Source: Ferruginibacter sp. (GTDB taxonomy: Bacteria; Bacteroidota; Bacteroidia; Chitinophagales; Chitinophagaceae). Taken from it: 64,000 nt of DNA. Below, in pieces: positions 1-8,845 of the stretch; within the stretch, counting starts at the first letter, position 1, and every line of letters starts with the position of its first letter. The notes below the pieces were generated by a model. It searched no databases. It was given only the letters and a program-made list of their open reading frames with translations, and was not told the DNA's origin. The translations under genes were made by a program, and so were the position numbers. The stretch is from positions 95,017 through 159,016 of the forward strand of contig JAQBNH010000011.1 of the NCBI GenBank assembly GCA_028288705.1, in the 5' to 3' direction.

Positions 1-2340
1 CGTTACGAAATCGATCAGGCTATCGGATTTTTTGATACCGATGCGGAACTTTTTCTCGTCCTTTCCAATGCCGATAAACCTGGTATAAGTATTTTGAGCG
101 TAAAGTGTATCATCCAGATTCGTTGCGCCCAGGGCATCCACCTGGATCAACGGGTAGGCTTTCGTGCGGCTGCTGTCCTGGCCCACAATCGTCAATTCTG
201 CCATCAACGCCACTTCGCCTGGTTTGGAATGATAGCGATCGGTAAGCGGATTTGTTTTTACCGTATCCAGGATCATGTAGCCCGCACTATAAAAAGCGGT
301 ATCGCCGATGCCGATCTCTTTCTCCTGGAACTGCGTGGTGTCTTCGTTGTTTTCATTCAACGCATAAGAGATGTAAGTAAAAATATCTTTGCTGAGGTAA
401 GATTTTGTGTCTGGGTTACTGCTCATGTTGTTGTCCTTCATCATGTACACGTCTGGCGCGAGGGTAAATTCTTCAGACACTTCATGGGTGTTGATATCCT
501 TCTTCTGGAACTTCAGCTCGTAAAACTTCCGGCCTTTTTCATGGTTGGAAGAATCTTTTAAATAGGTGACCTCATAAGACGAAAGCCTGGTGGGCAAATG
601 CCTGATCAGCGTAAGATTTTCCAGCGGATTGTCTTCTTTTTTGGTCATCGGATCTTTTCCTACGGCGAGATTGATCCCGTTCACCATGCTGCTGCTGATG
701 ACTTCTTTATTCCCGGAGGAGATCAGCATGCCCACGATCATCAATGCAAAACCCGCATGCGCAATGGAACCACCAGCGTTCACCAGTTTCCCTTTCAGCA
801 CAATAAAGATGTACATCGCGTTGGCGATCACGGCATAGATCGCGGCAAAGGCGGCCACATAGATCGCGCCTAAAAATCCTGCGCCCTGTTTCCTGTATTC
901 AAAAGGATATACCGTAAACAATATCGCCGTGATGATGATGGTCGCAATCGTCGGCAGGACCATTTTTTTCAGCAGGTATCTACGGTCTGTCGTTTTATAT
1001 TTTAAATATTGCGTGATGGCAGTGAGCAGACCGATGATGATCGCCACGAGCACGATGATCTTATTGTAAGAAAATTCTACATCCTCAGGGGGAGCAATGC
1101 TTGTTCCAAAAACTTTGTTGTACACCGGCACGGAAGTCTTCGCAATAATGAACATCGACGTAAGGAAAAATACCAGCGACCCGATGTACATCCAGAATTC
1201 GCGCGAGTTGGTATTTTCTTCTTTATGGATGGTGGGAATGCGGTTGTAATTCCTGATCAGCAATCCTAATGACGGCAATGTAAAAGACAACACAAACAAG
1301 CCGATCATTACGTTGATCGCTTTGCCGGCTTCTGTAAAGGAGTGCACAGAAGTGTCGCCTAAAACGCCGGTACGTGTTAAAAAAGTAGAGTAGAGGATGA
1401 AAACAAAAACAAGGATCGCAAATAAATAACTGGCGCGGAGTGAATGGCCGGTTGCTTTATAGATCAGCATCGTATGCAATCCTGCGATCATTAAAAACCA
1501 AGGCACAAGTGACGCATTTTCTACAGGGTCCCAGGCCCAGTAGCCGCCAAAATTTAAAGACTCATAAGCCCATTTTCCACCCATCATAATGCCAACGCCC
1601 AATACTGCAGCTGTAAACAATGCCCATGGTAACACCGGTTTGATCCAGTCGCCATAGCGTTTTGTTTGCATGCCCGCATAGGCATAAGCGAAGGGAACGA
1701 TCGTGCTGGCGAAGCCTAGAAACAGCACCGGCGGGTGAATCACCATCCAGTAATTCCTTAACAACACATTCAATCCCATACCGTCTTTAAGAAAACTTAA
1801 ATAATTCGGCTGACTGAATATCGGCGCGTTGATCTCGTTTCTTGTTAAGGTGAACGGACTGTTACCTAAACGCACGTCAAATACATAAATGCCGAGTAAC
1901 ATCGCGAGTAAGAAAAACTGAGCGAGACTAACAACCGTCATCACGGGCGCTTCCCATTCTTTGCTGCGGAAAATAAGAATAGAACCGATCACGCTATGCC
2001 AGATCGTCCATAATAAAAAACTTCCTTCCTGGCCTTCCCAGATACAGGCGAGTAAATATTTTGGCTCCAGTTCCTTTGATGCATGTTTGTACACATACAT
2101 GTATTCGTAAAAATGATTGGAGCAGAGATAAAAGATAATGCTGAAAATGCTGATCACGCCGAGCACCTGGATGCCAAAGGCGATCCTTGCGTAACGCAGC
2201 CATTCCTTCTTCAGCAGCAGATCCTGCTGGCGGCTGGCGCTGAAATAAAATACCGTTGCTAAAAGGGAAGCAACAAAGGAGAGGATTACAAAAAAATGTC
2301 CGAGCTGTCCGGGAAATAAATGTTCGCCTTCAAAAATCAT
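1..2340 (-). CDS. ccmF: Cytochrome c biogenesis protein CcmF/CcsA family (3' end outside window)
   Basis: The frame is open from the ATG at 2340 to the window edge (780 codons), so the C-terminus is missing. The protein is a multi-span membrane protein starting MIFEGEHLFPGQLGHF. It carries the haem-handling WWD signature (GGYWAWDPVENASLVPW, about residues 265-281), which defines the CcmF/CcmC/CcsA family. After the membrane core comes a long hydrophilic stretch, typical of the periplasmic domain of CcmF. CcmF acts at the cytoplasmic membrane in System I cytochrome c maturation and transfers haem from CcmE to apocytochrome. The adjacent ccmE, 27 bp upstream on the same strand, supports System I and co-transcription. 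The family call is firm. CcmF rather than a stand-alone CcsA is inferred from the CcmE neighbour and the length. Confidence 0.93.
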   Translation of the reverse strand, partial: MIFEGEHLFPGQLGHFFVILSFVASLLATVFYFSASRQQDLLLKKEWLRYARIAFGIQVLGVISIFSIIFYLCSNHFYEYMYVYKHASKELEPKYLLACIWEGQEGSFLLWTIWHSVIGSILIFRSKEWEAPVMTVVSLAQFFLLAMLLGIYVFDVRLGNSPFTLTRNEINAPIFSQPNYLSFLKDGMGLNVLLRNYWMVIHPPVLFLGFASTIVPFAYAYAGMQTKRYGDWIKPVLPWALFTAAVLGVGIMMGGKWAYESLNFGGYWAWDPVENASLVPWFLMIAGLHTMLIYKATGHSLRASYLFAILVFVFILYSTFLTRTGVLGDTSVHSFTEAGKAINVMIGLFVLSFTLPSLGLLIRNYNRIPTIHKEENTNSREFWMYIGSLVFFLTSMFIIAKTSVPVYNKVFGTSIAPPEDVEFSYNKIIVLVAIIIGLLTAITQYLKYKTTDRRYLLKKMVLPTIATIIITAILFTVYPFEYRKQGAGFLGAIYVAAFAAIYAVIANAMYIFIVLKGKLVNAGGSIAHAGFALMIVGMLISSGNKEVISSSMVNGINLAVGKDPMTKKEDNPLENLTLIRHLPTRLSSYEVTYLKDSSNHEKGRKFYELKFQKKDINTHEVSEEFTLAPDVYMMKDNNMSSNPDTKSYLSKDIFTYISYALNENNEDTTQFQEKEIGIGDTAFYSAGYMILDTVKTNPLTDRYHSKPGEVALMAELTIVGQDSSRTKAYPLIQVDALGATNLDDTLYAQNTYTRFIGIGKDEKKFRIGIKKSDSLIDFVT

Positions 2341-2367
2341 TATAGCGCAGTTAGTTAAGCAGAAAAA

Positions 2368-2781
2368 TTAGTTTGCAGTTTGTTCCGTCACGGTTTTTTC
2401 GAGTTGCTGTTTATCGTCTTTGTACTTGCTCGGGCATTTCAGCATGATATCATTGCATTCAAAATGACCTGCCTGCATTTTTCCTTTCATCACGATGCGT
2501 TCACTTTTTTCGAGGTCTGCAGGTTTGCTGTTATGATACACCACTTTCGTTTGACCGCCAAGACTGTCGATCGCATAAAAAGCGAGGTAGTTTGGGTTTT
2601 TGATCGGATCGTATTCAACAGGGCGGGTTTTATCCAGCCTTGCGATCAGGTGAACGTATTTACCTTCCTTTTGTTTGGCAGAACTGACCGTATCATAGGT
2701 AGAAAAATCGGAGGAATAAGCCAGGAGGCCAGCAATCAGCGCTGCAATTCCAACCAGGAGAATGATATGCGTTTTTTTCAT
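2368..2781 (-). CDS. ccmE: Cytochrome c maturation haem chaperone CcmE, CxxxY type
   Basis: The product is 137 residues with one N-terminal membrane anchor (residues 4-22) followed by an OB-fold-like domain. CcmE carries haem covalently in the periplasm between CcmC and CcmF. The classical haem-binding His is absent. In its place is C116-P-S-K-Y120, matching the CxxxY variant known from archaeal and Desulfovibrio CcmE, in which Cys replaces His. The C-terminal tail (KDDKQQLEKTVTEQTAN) is hydrophilic. The gene lies just upstream of ccmF on the same strand, so the two probably form one operon. The start is the ATG at 2781, directly before the hydrophobic anchor. Confidence 0.92.
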   Translation of the reverse strand: MKKTHIILLVGIAALIAGLLAYSSDFSTYDTVSSAKQKEGKYVHLIARLDKTRPVEYDPIKNPNYLAFYAIDSLGGQTKVVYHNSKPADLEKSERIVMKGKMQAGHFECNDIMLKCPSKYKDDKQQLEKTVTEQTAN

Positions 2782-2802
2782 GCTGTATTATTTTTTTTGA
2801 TC

Positions 2803-2854
2803 TGGCAGACTTGCTCTGCCAGCGGAAAATTCATCTGCCCGGAACAGGCAGGTG
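2803..2854. repeat. Palindromic intergenic element upstream of ccmE
   Basis: There is a perfect 8-bp inverted repeat CTGGCAGA-N5-TCTGCCAG at 2804-2824. About 10 bp later comes a second, shorter one (CTGCC-N7-GGCAG). The element sits between the divergent ccmE and ureohydrolase genes. It could be a REP-like unit or an operator for ccmE; the sequence does not decide. Confidence 0.45.
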
Positions 2855-2962
2855 GAGGACGTTTTGAAATTCCCGCAAAGGTAACTCAATTCAGGTTTGG
2901 ATAAGATTTTGCACAAGCTTATTTAGCAATGTTAAAAAGTATTAACAACTATTAACATGAAC

Positions 2963-2970
2963 TATATTTG
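2963..2970 (+). promoter_or_regulatory. Bacteroidota-type -7 box (TATATTTG) for the ureohydrolase gene
   Basis: TATATTTG matches the Bacteroidota -7 consensus TAnnTTTG and lies 23 bp before the ATG at 2993. A convincing TTTG -33 element is not seen. Confidence 0.55.
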
Positions 2971-2992
2971 CAAAAATTTTTAAACACCTGTT

Positions 2993-4045
2993 ATGGCCGA
3001 TCTTACCAATTTTGATCCCAACTCTGTAGGCAATCCCAATTTTAATATTTTCGGTCTCCCTTCATCCGAAGCAGATTCGCGCCTGGTGATCATGCCGATT
3101 CCCTGGGAAGTAACGGTAAGTTATAATGCCGGCACAGCGCGTGCCCCGGATCATATCCTCACCGCCAGCCTGCAGGTGGATCTGTTCGATCCCGATATCA
3201 AAGACGCCTGGCGCCAGGGTTTTTATATGCGTACGCCGGATAAAAAGATCCTCACAAAAAGTGATTATCTCCGGAAAGAAGCTGAATTATACATCAACTA
3301 TATTTCTCAGGGTGAAGTGGTAGAAGAAAATAAATTCATGTGCAAAACCCTGCGCGAGATCAACGCGGGAAGTTTGTTTTTAAATGACTGGGTATATGAA
3401 CAAACGAAACAGTTATTAAACGAAGATAAACTAGTTGGTTTATTGGGTGGCGATCATAGCACGCCGTTCGGTTATTTCCGGGCGATCGCTGATAAATATG
3501 AAGATTTTGGTATTCTGCAGATTGATGCGCATTGCGATCTTCGGGAAGCCTATGAAGGCTTTCATTATTCTCATGCGTCGATCATGTACAATGCCCTTAA
3601 CCAGATCCCGCAATTGAAAAAACTGGTGCAGGTTGGGATCCGCGATTATTGCGAAGAGGAACTGGATTATATCAACAACAGCAACGGCCGCGTAAAAACT
3701 TTCTTCGATAAAGACATTAAGGAAAGCCAGTTTGAAGGCAATACCTGGAAGAGCATCGTGGATGATATCGTAAAAGAATTACCGCAAAATGTTTTTATCA
3801 GTTTTGATATTGACGGATTGAATCCAAAATTATGTCCGCGCACCGGAACGCCTGTGCAGGGCGGGTTTGAAGTAGACCAGATTTTTTATCTCTTCAAAAA
3901 ATTAATGGAATCCGGGCGTAAGATCATCGGCTTCGATTTGAATGAAGTCGGGGTGAGCCATGATGAGTGGGATGAAAATGTCGGTGCACGCGTCTTATAC
4001 AAATTATGTAATTTATTGATCGCGAGTAACCCGGTGAATGCCTGA
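2993..4045 (+). CDS. Agmatinase/arginase family ureohydrolase
   Basis: The 350-residue protein has the full dinuclear manganese site of the arginase/agmatinase/formiminoglutamase superfamily: GGDHS (H155), DAHCD (D178, H180, D182), SFDIDG (D272, D274) and a late acidic residue in FDLNEV (E318). These enzymes hydrolyse a guanidinium group, releasing urea from agmatine or arginine. The third motif reads DIDGLNP instead of the usual DxDxxDP, and there is an inserted segment of about 70 residues after the first strand. Both fit the Bacteroidota subgroup annotated as agmatinase family protein. The substrate cannot be fixed from sequence. The gene overlaps the next one by 8 bp, so the two are translationally linked. 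Confidence 0.88.
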   Translation: MADLTNFDPNSVGNPNFNIFGLPSSEADSRLVIMPIPWEVTVSYNAGTARAPDHILTASLQVDLFDPDIKDAWRQGFYMRTPDKKILTKSDYLRKEAELYINYISQGEVVEENKFMCKTLREINAGSLFLNDWVYEQTKQLLNEDKLVGLLGGDHSTPFGYFRAIADKYEDFGILQIDAHCDLREAYEGFHYSHASIMYNALNQIPQLKKLVQVGIRDYCEEELDYINNSNGRVKTFFDKDIKESQFEGNTWKSIVDDIVKELPQNVFISFDIDGLNPKLCPRTGTPVQGGFEVDQIFYLFKKLMESGRKIIGFDLNEVGVSHDEWDENVGARVLYKLCNLLIASNPVNA

Positions 4046-4622
4046 GTTCCGCTTTGAAATACCGAATGAAAAAACGGGCAGTTACCGCATCGTGAGTTTG
4101 ATGATCATCCTGGTCAACACGCTGGTATTTGGCCGTTTTTGTTTTTCCTCCGATCCCCATTTTTACATTCCCGCGGCGCTTGCCGCCCTGTTGAATCTCG
4201 GCTACGGCATCTATTTTTATCGGGCATTCCGGCAAAAGCAACATGCCGTTTTAAGAGTTGATTATTTGTTTTTGCTCAACGCCATCGCCTGGGCCGTTAT
4301 GGGTCAATACCTGGCTGCTACGGGCATGCTACTCATCGCGATGCTGGGCTTTTTCAGTAGTAAGAAATTGCTGCTGGTCTTCTCTGCAGAAGGCATTCGC
4401 TATCCCAGTTTTCCAGCGAAACATATTACCTGGACCCAGGTGGAACAGGCGATGTTAAAGGATGATATCCTTACAATCGACCTGCGCAACAATCAACTGC
4501 TGCAGTTGAATATCTGCCAAAGCCCGACCCCGCAGGAAGTCGCAGTTTTCAACGCTTTTTGCAAAACTGCCGTTGAAGATGGAGTGGGAGGTCAAACAAC
4601 CAGCGCTACCATGGGGGATTAG
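4038..4622 (+). CDS. Hypothetical membrane protein with C-terminal PH-like cytosolic part
   Basis: The 194-residue product has about four hydrophobic segments (residues 18-36, 43-60, 73-92, 94-112). A soluble C-terminal part of alternating strands follows (LLVFSAEGIRYPSF, ILTIDLRNN), resembling the small membrane PH-like proteins that often accompany other genes in Bacteroidota. The ATG at 4038 lies inside the 3' end of the ureohydrolase gene (ATGCCTGA overlap), which indicates translational coupling. I do not recognise a named family, and no function is proposed. Confidence 0.7.
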   Translation: MPEFRFEIPNEKTGSYRIVSLMIILVNTLVFGRFCFSSDPHFYIPAALAALLNLGYGIYFYRAFRQKQHAVLRVDYLFLLNAIAWAVMGQYLAATGMLLIAMLGFFSSKKLLLVFSAEGIRYPSFPAKHITWTQVEQAMLKDDILTIDLRNNQLLQLNICQSPTPQEVAVFNAFCKTAVEDGVGGQTTSATMGD

Positions 4623-4679
4623 GGCAAATTTCACAGCTGCAACTACATTTCCCTCCAAAGAATAAAGTAATTTCGCGCC

Positions 4680-5984
4680 ATGGAACAACTCAGTGCATCA
4701 CCTTTCCTGTTATTTTCAGATGGTGAAGGGAATATTTTTGAAGATACCAGCCTTTATGTAACCGGCCGCAGCGGCTGGGATGCACTGCCGATCCCGTTAG
4801 ATGAATGGATTCTCTTACCTGAGGGCGGACAATTATATGAATTGCCGGGCCGTCGCGGGATTGGACTCGATGTGGAAACAGGGGAGATGCGTATCTGCGA
4901 AAAAGGCTGGGCTGTAGCGGCTTTTATTCCACCGGCGCACACCGGTTTGTACATTGCAGCTTACGAAACGATGCCGGAGGCCCCAACGCTGCCCTTATTT
5001 TGTTATACCGCAGCCGGTTGGCTGGACGATAAAATTTATGTCCCGGCCGTTCGCATTGAACAGGATATCCGCCAGGAAAGTGCGGGTTATAATGATGAAA
5101 TCATTGAAGCCGGCACGAATAACCTTCTGGCTGCTTATCCCGATAATCGCCTGGTGAAACACCTGATGGAAAACTGCTGCATGACCTACACCTGCCCGGC
5201 TGCACGTAATCTGGCATTAGGAAGATGGGAATGCCCGGTACCGGTGTCCCCAGCCTGCAATGCGAATTGCATTGGCTGTATCAGTTTCCAGCCGCTGGAT
5301 GAAACGATCATCAGTACGCAAGACCGACTTACATTTAAACCCACGGCAGAAGAGATCGTGGAATTCACTGTTCCCCATTTACAGACTGCTCCTTATCCGC
5401 TGGTGAGTTTCGGCCAGGGCTGCGAAGGTGAACCTTTGCTGATGTGGGAAACGATCCGCGAAAGCATCATCGAGATCAGGAAACATACCGATAAAGGAAG
5501 CATCAATATCAATACCAACGGCAGTAAACCGGATGCCGTGCGTGCCTTATGTGAAGCGGGCTTGAACAGCATTCGTGTTAGTACAAACTCTGCACGTGAA
5601 TCGGTTTACCTGCCTTATTACCGCCCGAATAATTATGTGTTTAATGACCTGATCGAAAGCCTGAAAATCGTGCGCAGCTTTGGTGGCTGGACCAGCATCA
5701 ACTACTTCGTGTTCCCCGGCATGACAGACAGCATTGAAGAATATGAAGCCCTGCGTAAACTGATTCGTGAGACGGATCTCTGCATGATCCAGTGGCGGAA
5801 TTTTAATATCGATCCTGACTGGTACCTCGGAAAGATCGGTGTAACAGATACCGGTGAATGTATGGGTGTGAAGCAATTTATGGAACTGATCCAGGAAGAA
5901 TTCCCGAATGTGAAATTTGGATATTTTAATCCGTCGATGGAAAGGATCAAGGGGGATTTCGAATCAGACTTCGCGCATAATTGA
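4680..5984 (+). CDS. Radical SAM protein
   Basis: The 434-residue protein has the radical SAM cluster motif CNANCIGC (C193, C197, C200; CxxxCxxC), which binds a 4Fe-4S cluster that cleaves S-adenosylmethionine. The glycine-rich GQGCEGEP stretch about 45 residues later fits the SAM-binding strand. The first 160 residues form a separate domain rich in strands and prolines that I do not recognise. Three extra cysteines (C166, C167, C172) precede the motif and might hold an auxiliary cluster. The substrate is unknown. The gene follows the preceding one by 57 bp on the same strand and ends 4 bp before a dispersed-repeat block. Confidence 0.88.
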   Translation: MEQLSASPFLLFSDGEGNIFEDTSLYVTGRSGWDALPIPLDEWILLPEGGQLYELPGRRGIGLDVETGEMRICEKGWAVAAFIPPAHTGLYIAAYETMPEAPTLPLFCYTAAGWLDDKIYVPAVRIEQDIRQESAGYNDEIIEAGTNNLLAAYPDNRLVKHLMENCCMTYTCPAARNLALGRWECPVPVSPACNANCIGCISFQPLDETIISTQDRLTFKPTAEEIVEFTVPHLQTAPYPLVSFGQGCEGEPLLMWETIRESIIEIRKHTDKGSININTNGSKPDAVRALCEAGLNSIRVSTNSARESVYLPYYRPNNYVFNDLIESLKIVRSFGGWTSINYFVFPGMTDSIEEYEALRKLIRETDLCMIQWRNFNIDPDWYLGKIGVTDTGECMGVKQFMELIQEEFPNVKFGYFNPSMERIKGDFESDFAHN

Positions 5985-5987
5985 TTT

Positions 5988-6201
5988 TAACCACAGAGTT
6001 TATCGGAGTTTTATCGCCACAAAGGCGCAAAGGCAGAAAGAACCACAAAGATTTTACCACAGAGTTTAAGGAGTTTATCACGGAGTTACACGAAGTTTCA
6101 TCTAAGAAGTCCTAAACAAAATTGCAGGATGCAATTGCTGCTGAAGTCACGACCAGGTTGCTCTGTGGAACTCCTGTCTTACTCTGTTTCCTCTGTGGTT
6201 A
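5988..6201. repeat. Dispersed CTCTGTGGT-type repeat block A
   Basis: The block fills the whole space between two convergent genes. It contains ACCACAGAGTTTA (twice), CGCCACAAAGGCGCAAAGG, ACCACAAAG and, at the right edge, CTCTGTGGTTA in the opposite orientation. The last TTA of that copy is the reverse complement of the TAA stop of the mutase gene. The same family recurs at five other intergenic sites in this window. Confidence 0.75.
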
Positions 6202-7758
6202 TCTGTATTCTCCAAATACCTCCCGCAACGTATCTGCCACTTCGCCGAGGGTGCAATAATTTTCTACTGCTTCCAGCACAACAGGCATCAGGTTATCGTT
6301 GCTTTGAGCCGTCGCTTTCAGTCGCTGTAATAATTCAGTAACTTTTACATTATCGCGTTTTGCTTTTAAGATATTAAGTTTATCGGTTTGTATTTTCTGG
6401 ATGCTGTCGTCGATGCGGAAGACAGGCGTGTCGCTGGTTTCGGCAGACTGGAATTTATTTACGCCCACGCTGATCTTGTCGCCGCTTTCGATATCCTTTT
6501 GGTAACGGTAAGCACTGGCCGCAATTTCATCCTGCATAAAACCTTCCTCAATCGACGCTACGCTGCCACCCATCGCATCAATTTTTTCAATCAATTCCCA
6601 GGCTGCTTTTTCCACTTCATCCGTGAGAGATTCTACAAAATAACTTCCTGCCAACGGATCTACGGTCTCCGGCACCCCGCTTTCAAAAGCGACGATCTGT
6701 TGCGTACGTAAAGCGATCCTGGCGGCTTCTTCTGTTGGTAAACTCAGTGCTTCATCGTAACCGTTGGTATGTAAGGATTGTGTGCCGCCCATTACGGCTG
6801 CCAATGTTTGAATCGTCACGCGGCTGATATTGTTCATCGGCTGTTGTGCCGTTAAGGTACTGCCGCCGGTTTGTGTATGAAAACGCAGCATCATCGCTCG
6901 TTCGTCCGTAGCGCCCAGGTCTTTCATGATCTTTGACCACATCCTGCGCGCCGCCCGGAATTTTGCTACTTCTTCAAACAAATTGTTATGGGCATTAAAA
7001 AAGAAGGAGAGGCGTTTGCCAAATACATTAATGTCTAAACCCTTTGCCAACGCAGCCTGCACATAAGCCTTGCCGTTACTTAACGTGAACGCTATTTCCT
7101 GCACAGCTGTACTGCCAGCTTCACGGATATGATAACCGGAAATGGAAATCGTATTCCACTTCGGCACTTCCTTGCTGCACCACTCGAAAATATCGGTAAT
7201 GATCCGCATGGAGTTTTTTGGCGGGTAGATATAAGTCCCGCGTGCCGCATATTCTTTGAGAATGTCATTCTGTATAGTGCCGGAGATCTTTTGCAGGTCA
7301 GCGCCCTGCTTTTTTGCCAGGGCCACGTAAAATGCCAGCAGGATAAATCCGCTCGCATTGATCGTCATCGAGGTGGAAACATCTTCCAGTTGAATTCCCT
7401 GGAAGAGGCGCTCCATATCTTCCAGGCTGTCGATCGCCACGCCGACTTTTCCAACTTCACCTTCTGACAAAGCATGATCACTGTCGTAACCAATTTGCGT
7501 CGGGAGATCAAACGCCACGCTTAATCCGCTAACGCCCTGGCTCAATAAATAATGATAACGTTGGTTGCTTTCTTCTGCGGTGGAGAAACCGGCGTACTGG
7601 CGCATCGTCCAGAGTTTGCCGCGATACATCGACGACTGCACGCCACGCGTAAAAGGAAATTCGCCCGGCAGCGAATGATCGTTGATGGCGCTGTTATCAA
7701 GAGTGTATATTTCTTTTATTTCGATACCGGAATCGGTGCTGATTTTTTTCTGCGACAT
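6199..7758 (-). CDS. Methylmalonyl-CoA mutase family protein, catalytic (TIM-barrel) subunit
   Basis: The 519-residue protein covers only the CoA-substrate barrel of the mutase family. It shows [13 protein letters not shown] (Y55), [19 protein letters not shown] (R173) and [11 protein letters not shown] (H210, the expected catalytic His). The Tyr and Arg at the positions that read methylmalonyl rather than isobutyryl substrates appear kept, which points to methylmalonyl-CoA to succinyl-CoA isomerisation; that reading rests on alignment by eye. No B12-binding domain (DxHxxG) follows the barrel and none is encoded nearby, so the cobalamin subunit must be supplied elsewhere. The gene lies 21 bp downstream of a membrane-anchored hypothetical gene on the same strand. 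Its stop codon falls inside a dispersed repeat. Confidence 0.9.
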   Translation of the reverse strand: MSQKKISTDSGIEIKEIYTLDNSAINDHSLPGEFPFTRGVQSSMYRGKLWTMRQYAGFSTAEESNQRYHYLLSQGVSGLSVAFDLPTQIGYDSDHALSEGEVGKVGVAIDSLEDMERLFQGIQLEDVSTSMTINASGFILLAFYVALAKKQGADLQKISGTIQNDILKEYAARGTYIYPPKNSMRIITDIFEWCSKEVPKWNTISISGYHIREAGSTAVQEIAFTLSNGKAYVQAALAKGLDINVFGKRLSFFFNAHNNLFEEVAKFRAARRMWSKIMKDLGATDERAMMLRFHTQTGGSTLTAQQPMNNISRVTIQTLAAVMGGTQSLHTNGYDEALSLPTEEAARIALRTQQIVAFESGVPETVDPLAGSYFVESLTDEVEKAAWELIEKIDAMGGSVASIEEGFMQDEIAASAYRYQKDIESGDKISVGVNKFQSAETSDTPVFRIDDSIQKIQTDKLNILKAKRDNVKVTELLQRLKATAQSNDNLMPVVLEAVENYCTLGEVADTLREVFGEYR

Positions 7759-7779
7759 AATCGTTGGTGGGGCTAAACT

Positions 7780-8301
7780 CTAGTCTAAAATTTTTTGCGC
7801 TTCGTAATTCAATGCATTCAACACGATCTCATTCAGTTCCGCATTTTCTGTCATACTGTATTCCAGGATGCGTTTGCTCAGGTCCAGCGCGTTGGCTTCA
7901 GGCGGCAGTGTTGCTGCCAGTTGATTGATGATATAAATATTCTGGTCGCGTAATCTTGTAATGGCTGACCAAACCTCGCGGTTCACATACACCTGTTGTG
8001 CGGCATTGTAATCATATTCGGTTTTGATCGTTTCCACGAGGCTGTGATGTAAACTCGCTGCGCTGTCTGTGCCCGATTGTAAACGGGAGACCATATTCTG
8101 TAGACCCGAACGCTCCGCAAATAAGGTCAATCTTTCCAAAGCCTGTAAGCGCAAACGGACGCCCTCGTTATTGATATCCAGGCGGTCTTCGATCTTCTCT
8201 TTCATCCGGCGGAATTCGAACAACAGGATGCCGATCAGCACGGCGAACAGGATGATCGCCCCGCCCTCGATATATTGAAACGTAAACTCCAGCAATACCA
8301 T
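7780..8301 (-). CDS. Conserved hypothetical membrane-anchored protein
   Basis: The 173-residue product has a single N-terminal hydrophobic segment (residues 10-28) followed by basic residues (RRMKEK), which suggests an N-out, C-in orientation. The remaining 140 residues are strongly helical and include QALERLTLFAERSGL. I do not recognise a named family. The gene stands immediately upstream of the methylmalonyl-CoA mutase gene on the same strand and is probably co-transcribed with it. A functional link is not shown. Confidence 0.7.
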   Translation of the reverse strand: MVLLEFTFQYIEGGAIILFAVLIGILLFEFRRMKEKIEDRLDINNEGVRLRLQALERLTLFAERSGLQNMVSRLQSGTDSAASLHHSLVETIKTEYDYNAAQQVYVNREVWSAITRLRDQNIYIINQLAATLPPEANALDLSKRILEYSMTENAELNEIVLNALNYEAQKILD

Positions 8302-8392
8302 ATAATTGATTTAGCCGCAAAAATAAACAAAGAAGCCCCAAGAAATTCCAGTTTTCGAAAATTGCAGTCGGGGCATCGTTTTTGTTTAATGG

Positions 8393-8400
8393 TATCTTTG
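8393..8400 (+). promoter_or_regulatory. -7 box (TATCTTTG) for the Fe-S carrier gene
   Basis: TATCTTTG fits the Bacteroidota TAnnTTTG consensus and is 14 bp upstream of the ATG at 8415. Its position argues against a start at the more distal ATG (8382), because that ATG would lie upstream of the predicted transcript start. Confidence 0.6.
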
Positions 8401-8414
8401 TAAAAAGAAATACT

Positions 8415-8759
8415 ATGGAAACAATAGCAATGGCACCCGTGAAGTTTACCGCATCAGCCGTCTCAGAAATTAAAAGGCTGATGAATGAGCCGGGTTTCGA
8501 TTCAGCAAAGATCCTGCGTGTGGGCGTGAAGGGTGGTGGTTGCAGTGGTATGACTTACGTGCTGGATTTCGATCATAAAACAGATAAGGATGAGCAGTAC
8601 GAAATCGAAGGCGTGCCGGTGATTATTGAAAAGGCGCATGGTATCTACCTGATGGGTATGGAAGTAAATTGGGAAGGCGGATTAAACTCCCGCGGTTTTA
8701 CTTTCAATAATCCCAACGCCAGCAGCACCTGCGGTTGCGGTACGAGTTTCGCAGTTTAA
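8415..8759 (+). CDS. A-type iron-sulfur cluster carrier (HesB/IscA/ErpA family)
   Basis: The 114-residue protein has the three invariant cysteines of A-type carriers: GGGCSGM (C43) and the C-terminal CGCG (C106, C108). These bind a 2Fe-2S or 4Fe-4S cluster for delivery to apoproteins. The length is typical of the family. The start at 8415 is preferred over the in-frame ATG 33 bp upstream because a -7 box lies between them. The gene stands alone and ends at a bidirectional terminator shared with the convergent secDF gene. It cannot be assigned to IscA, SufA or ErpA from this sequence alone. Confidence 0.93.
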   Translation: METIAMAPVKFTASAVSEIKRLMNEPGFDSAKILRVGVKGGGCSGMTYVLDFDHKTDKDEQYEIEGVPVIIEKAHGIYLMGMEVNWEGGLNSRGFTFNNPNASSTCGCGTSFAV

Positions 8760-8798
8760 ACAACACCAGTTAAGCATTTAGTTAAATTAATAGCAATA

Positions 8799-8830
8799 AA
8801 AAACCCCGTCGTTTCCGGCGGGGCTTTTTT
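8799..8830. terminator. Bidirectional rho-independent terminator
   Basis: A GC-rich stem (CCCCG paired with CGGGG, extended by CG/CG) is flanked by an A-run on the left and a T-run on the right. It therefore works for both the Fe-S carrier gene (+) and secDF (-), which converge here. Confidence 0.88.
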
Positions 8831-8845
8831 GTATCGAAGATTTTA

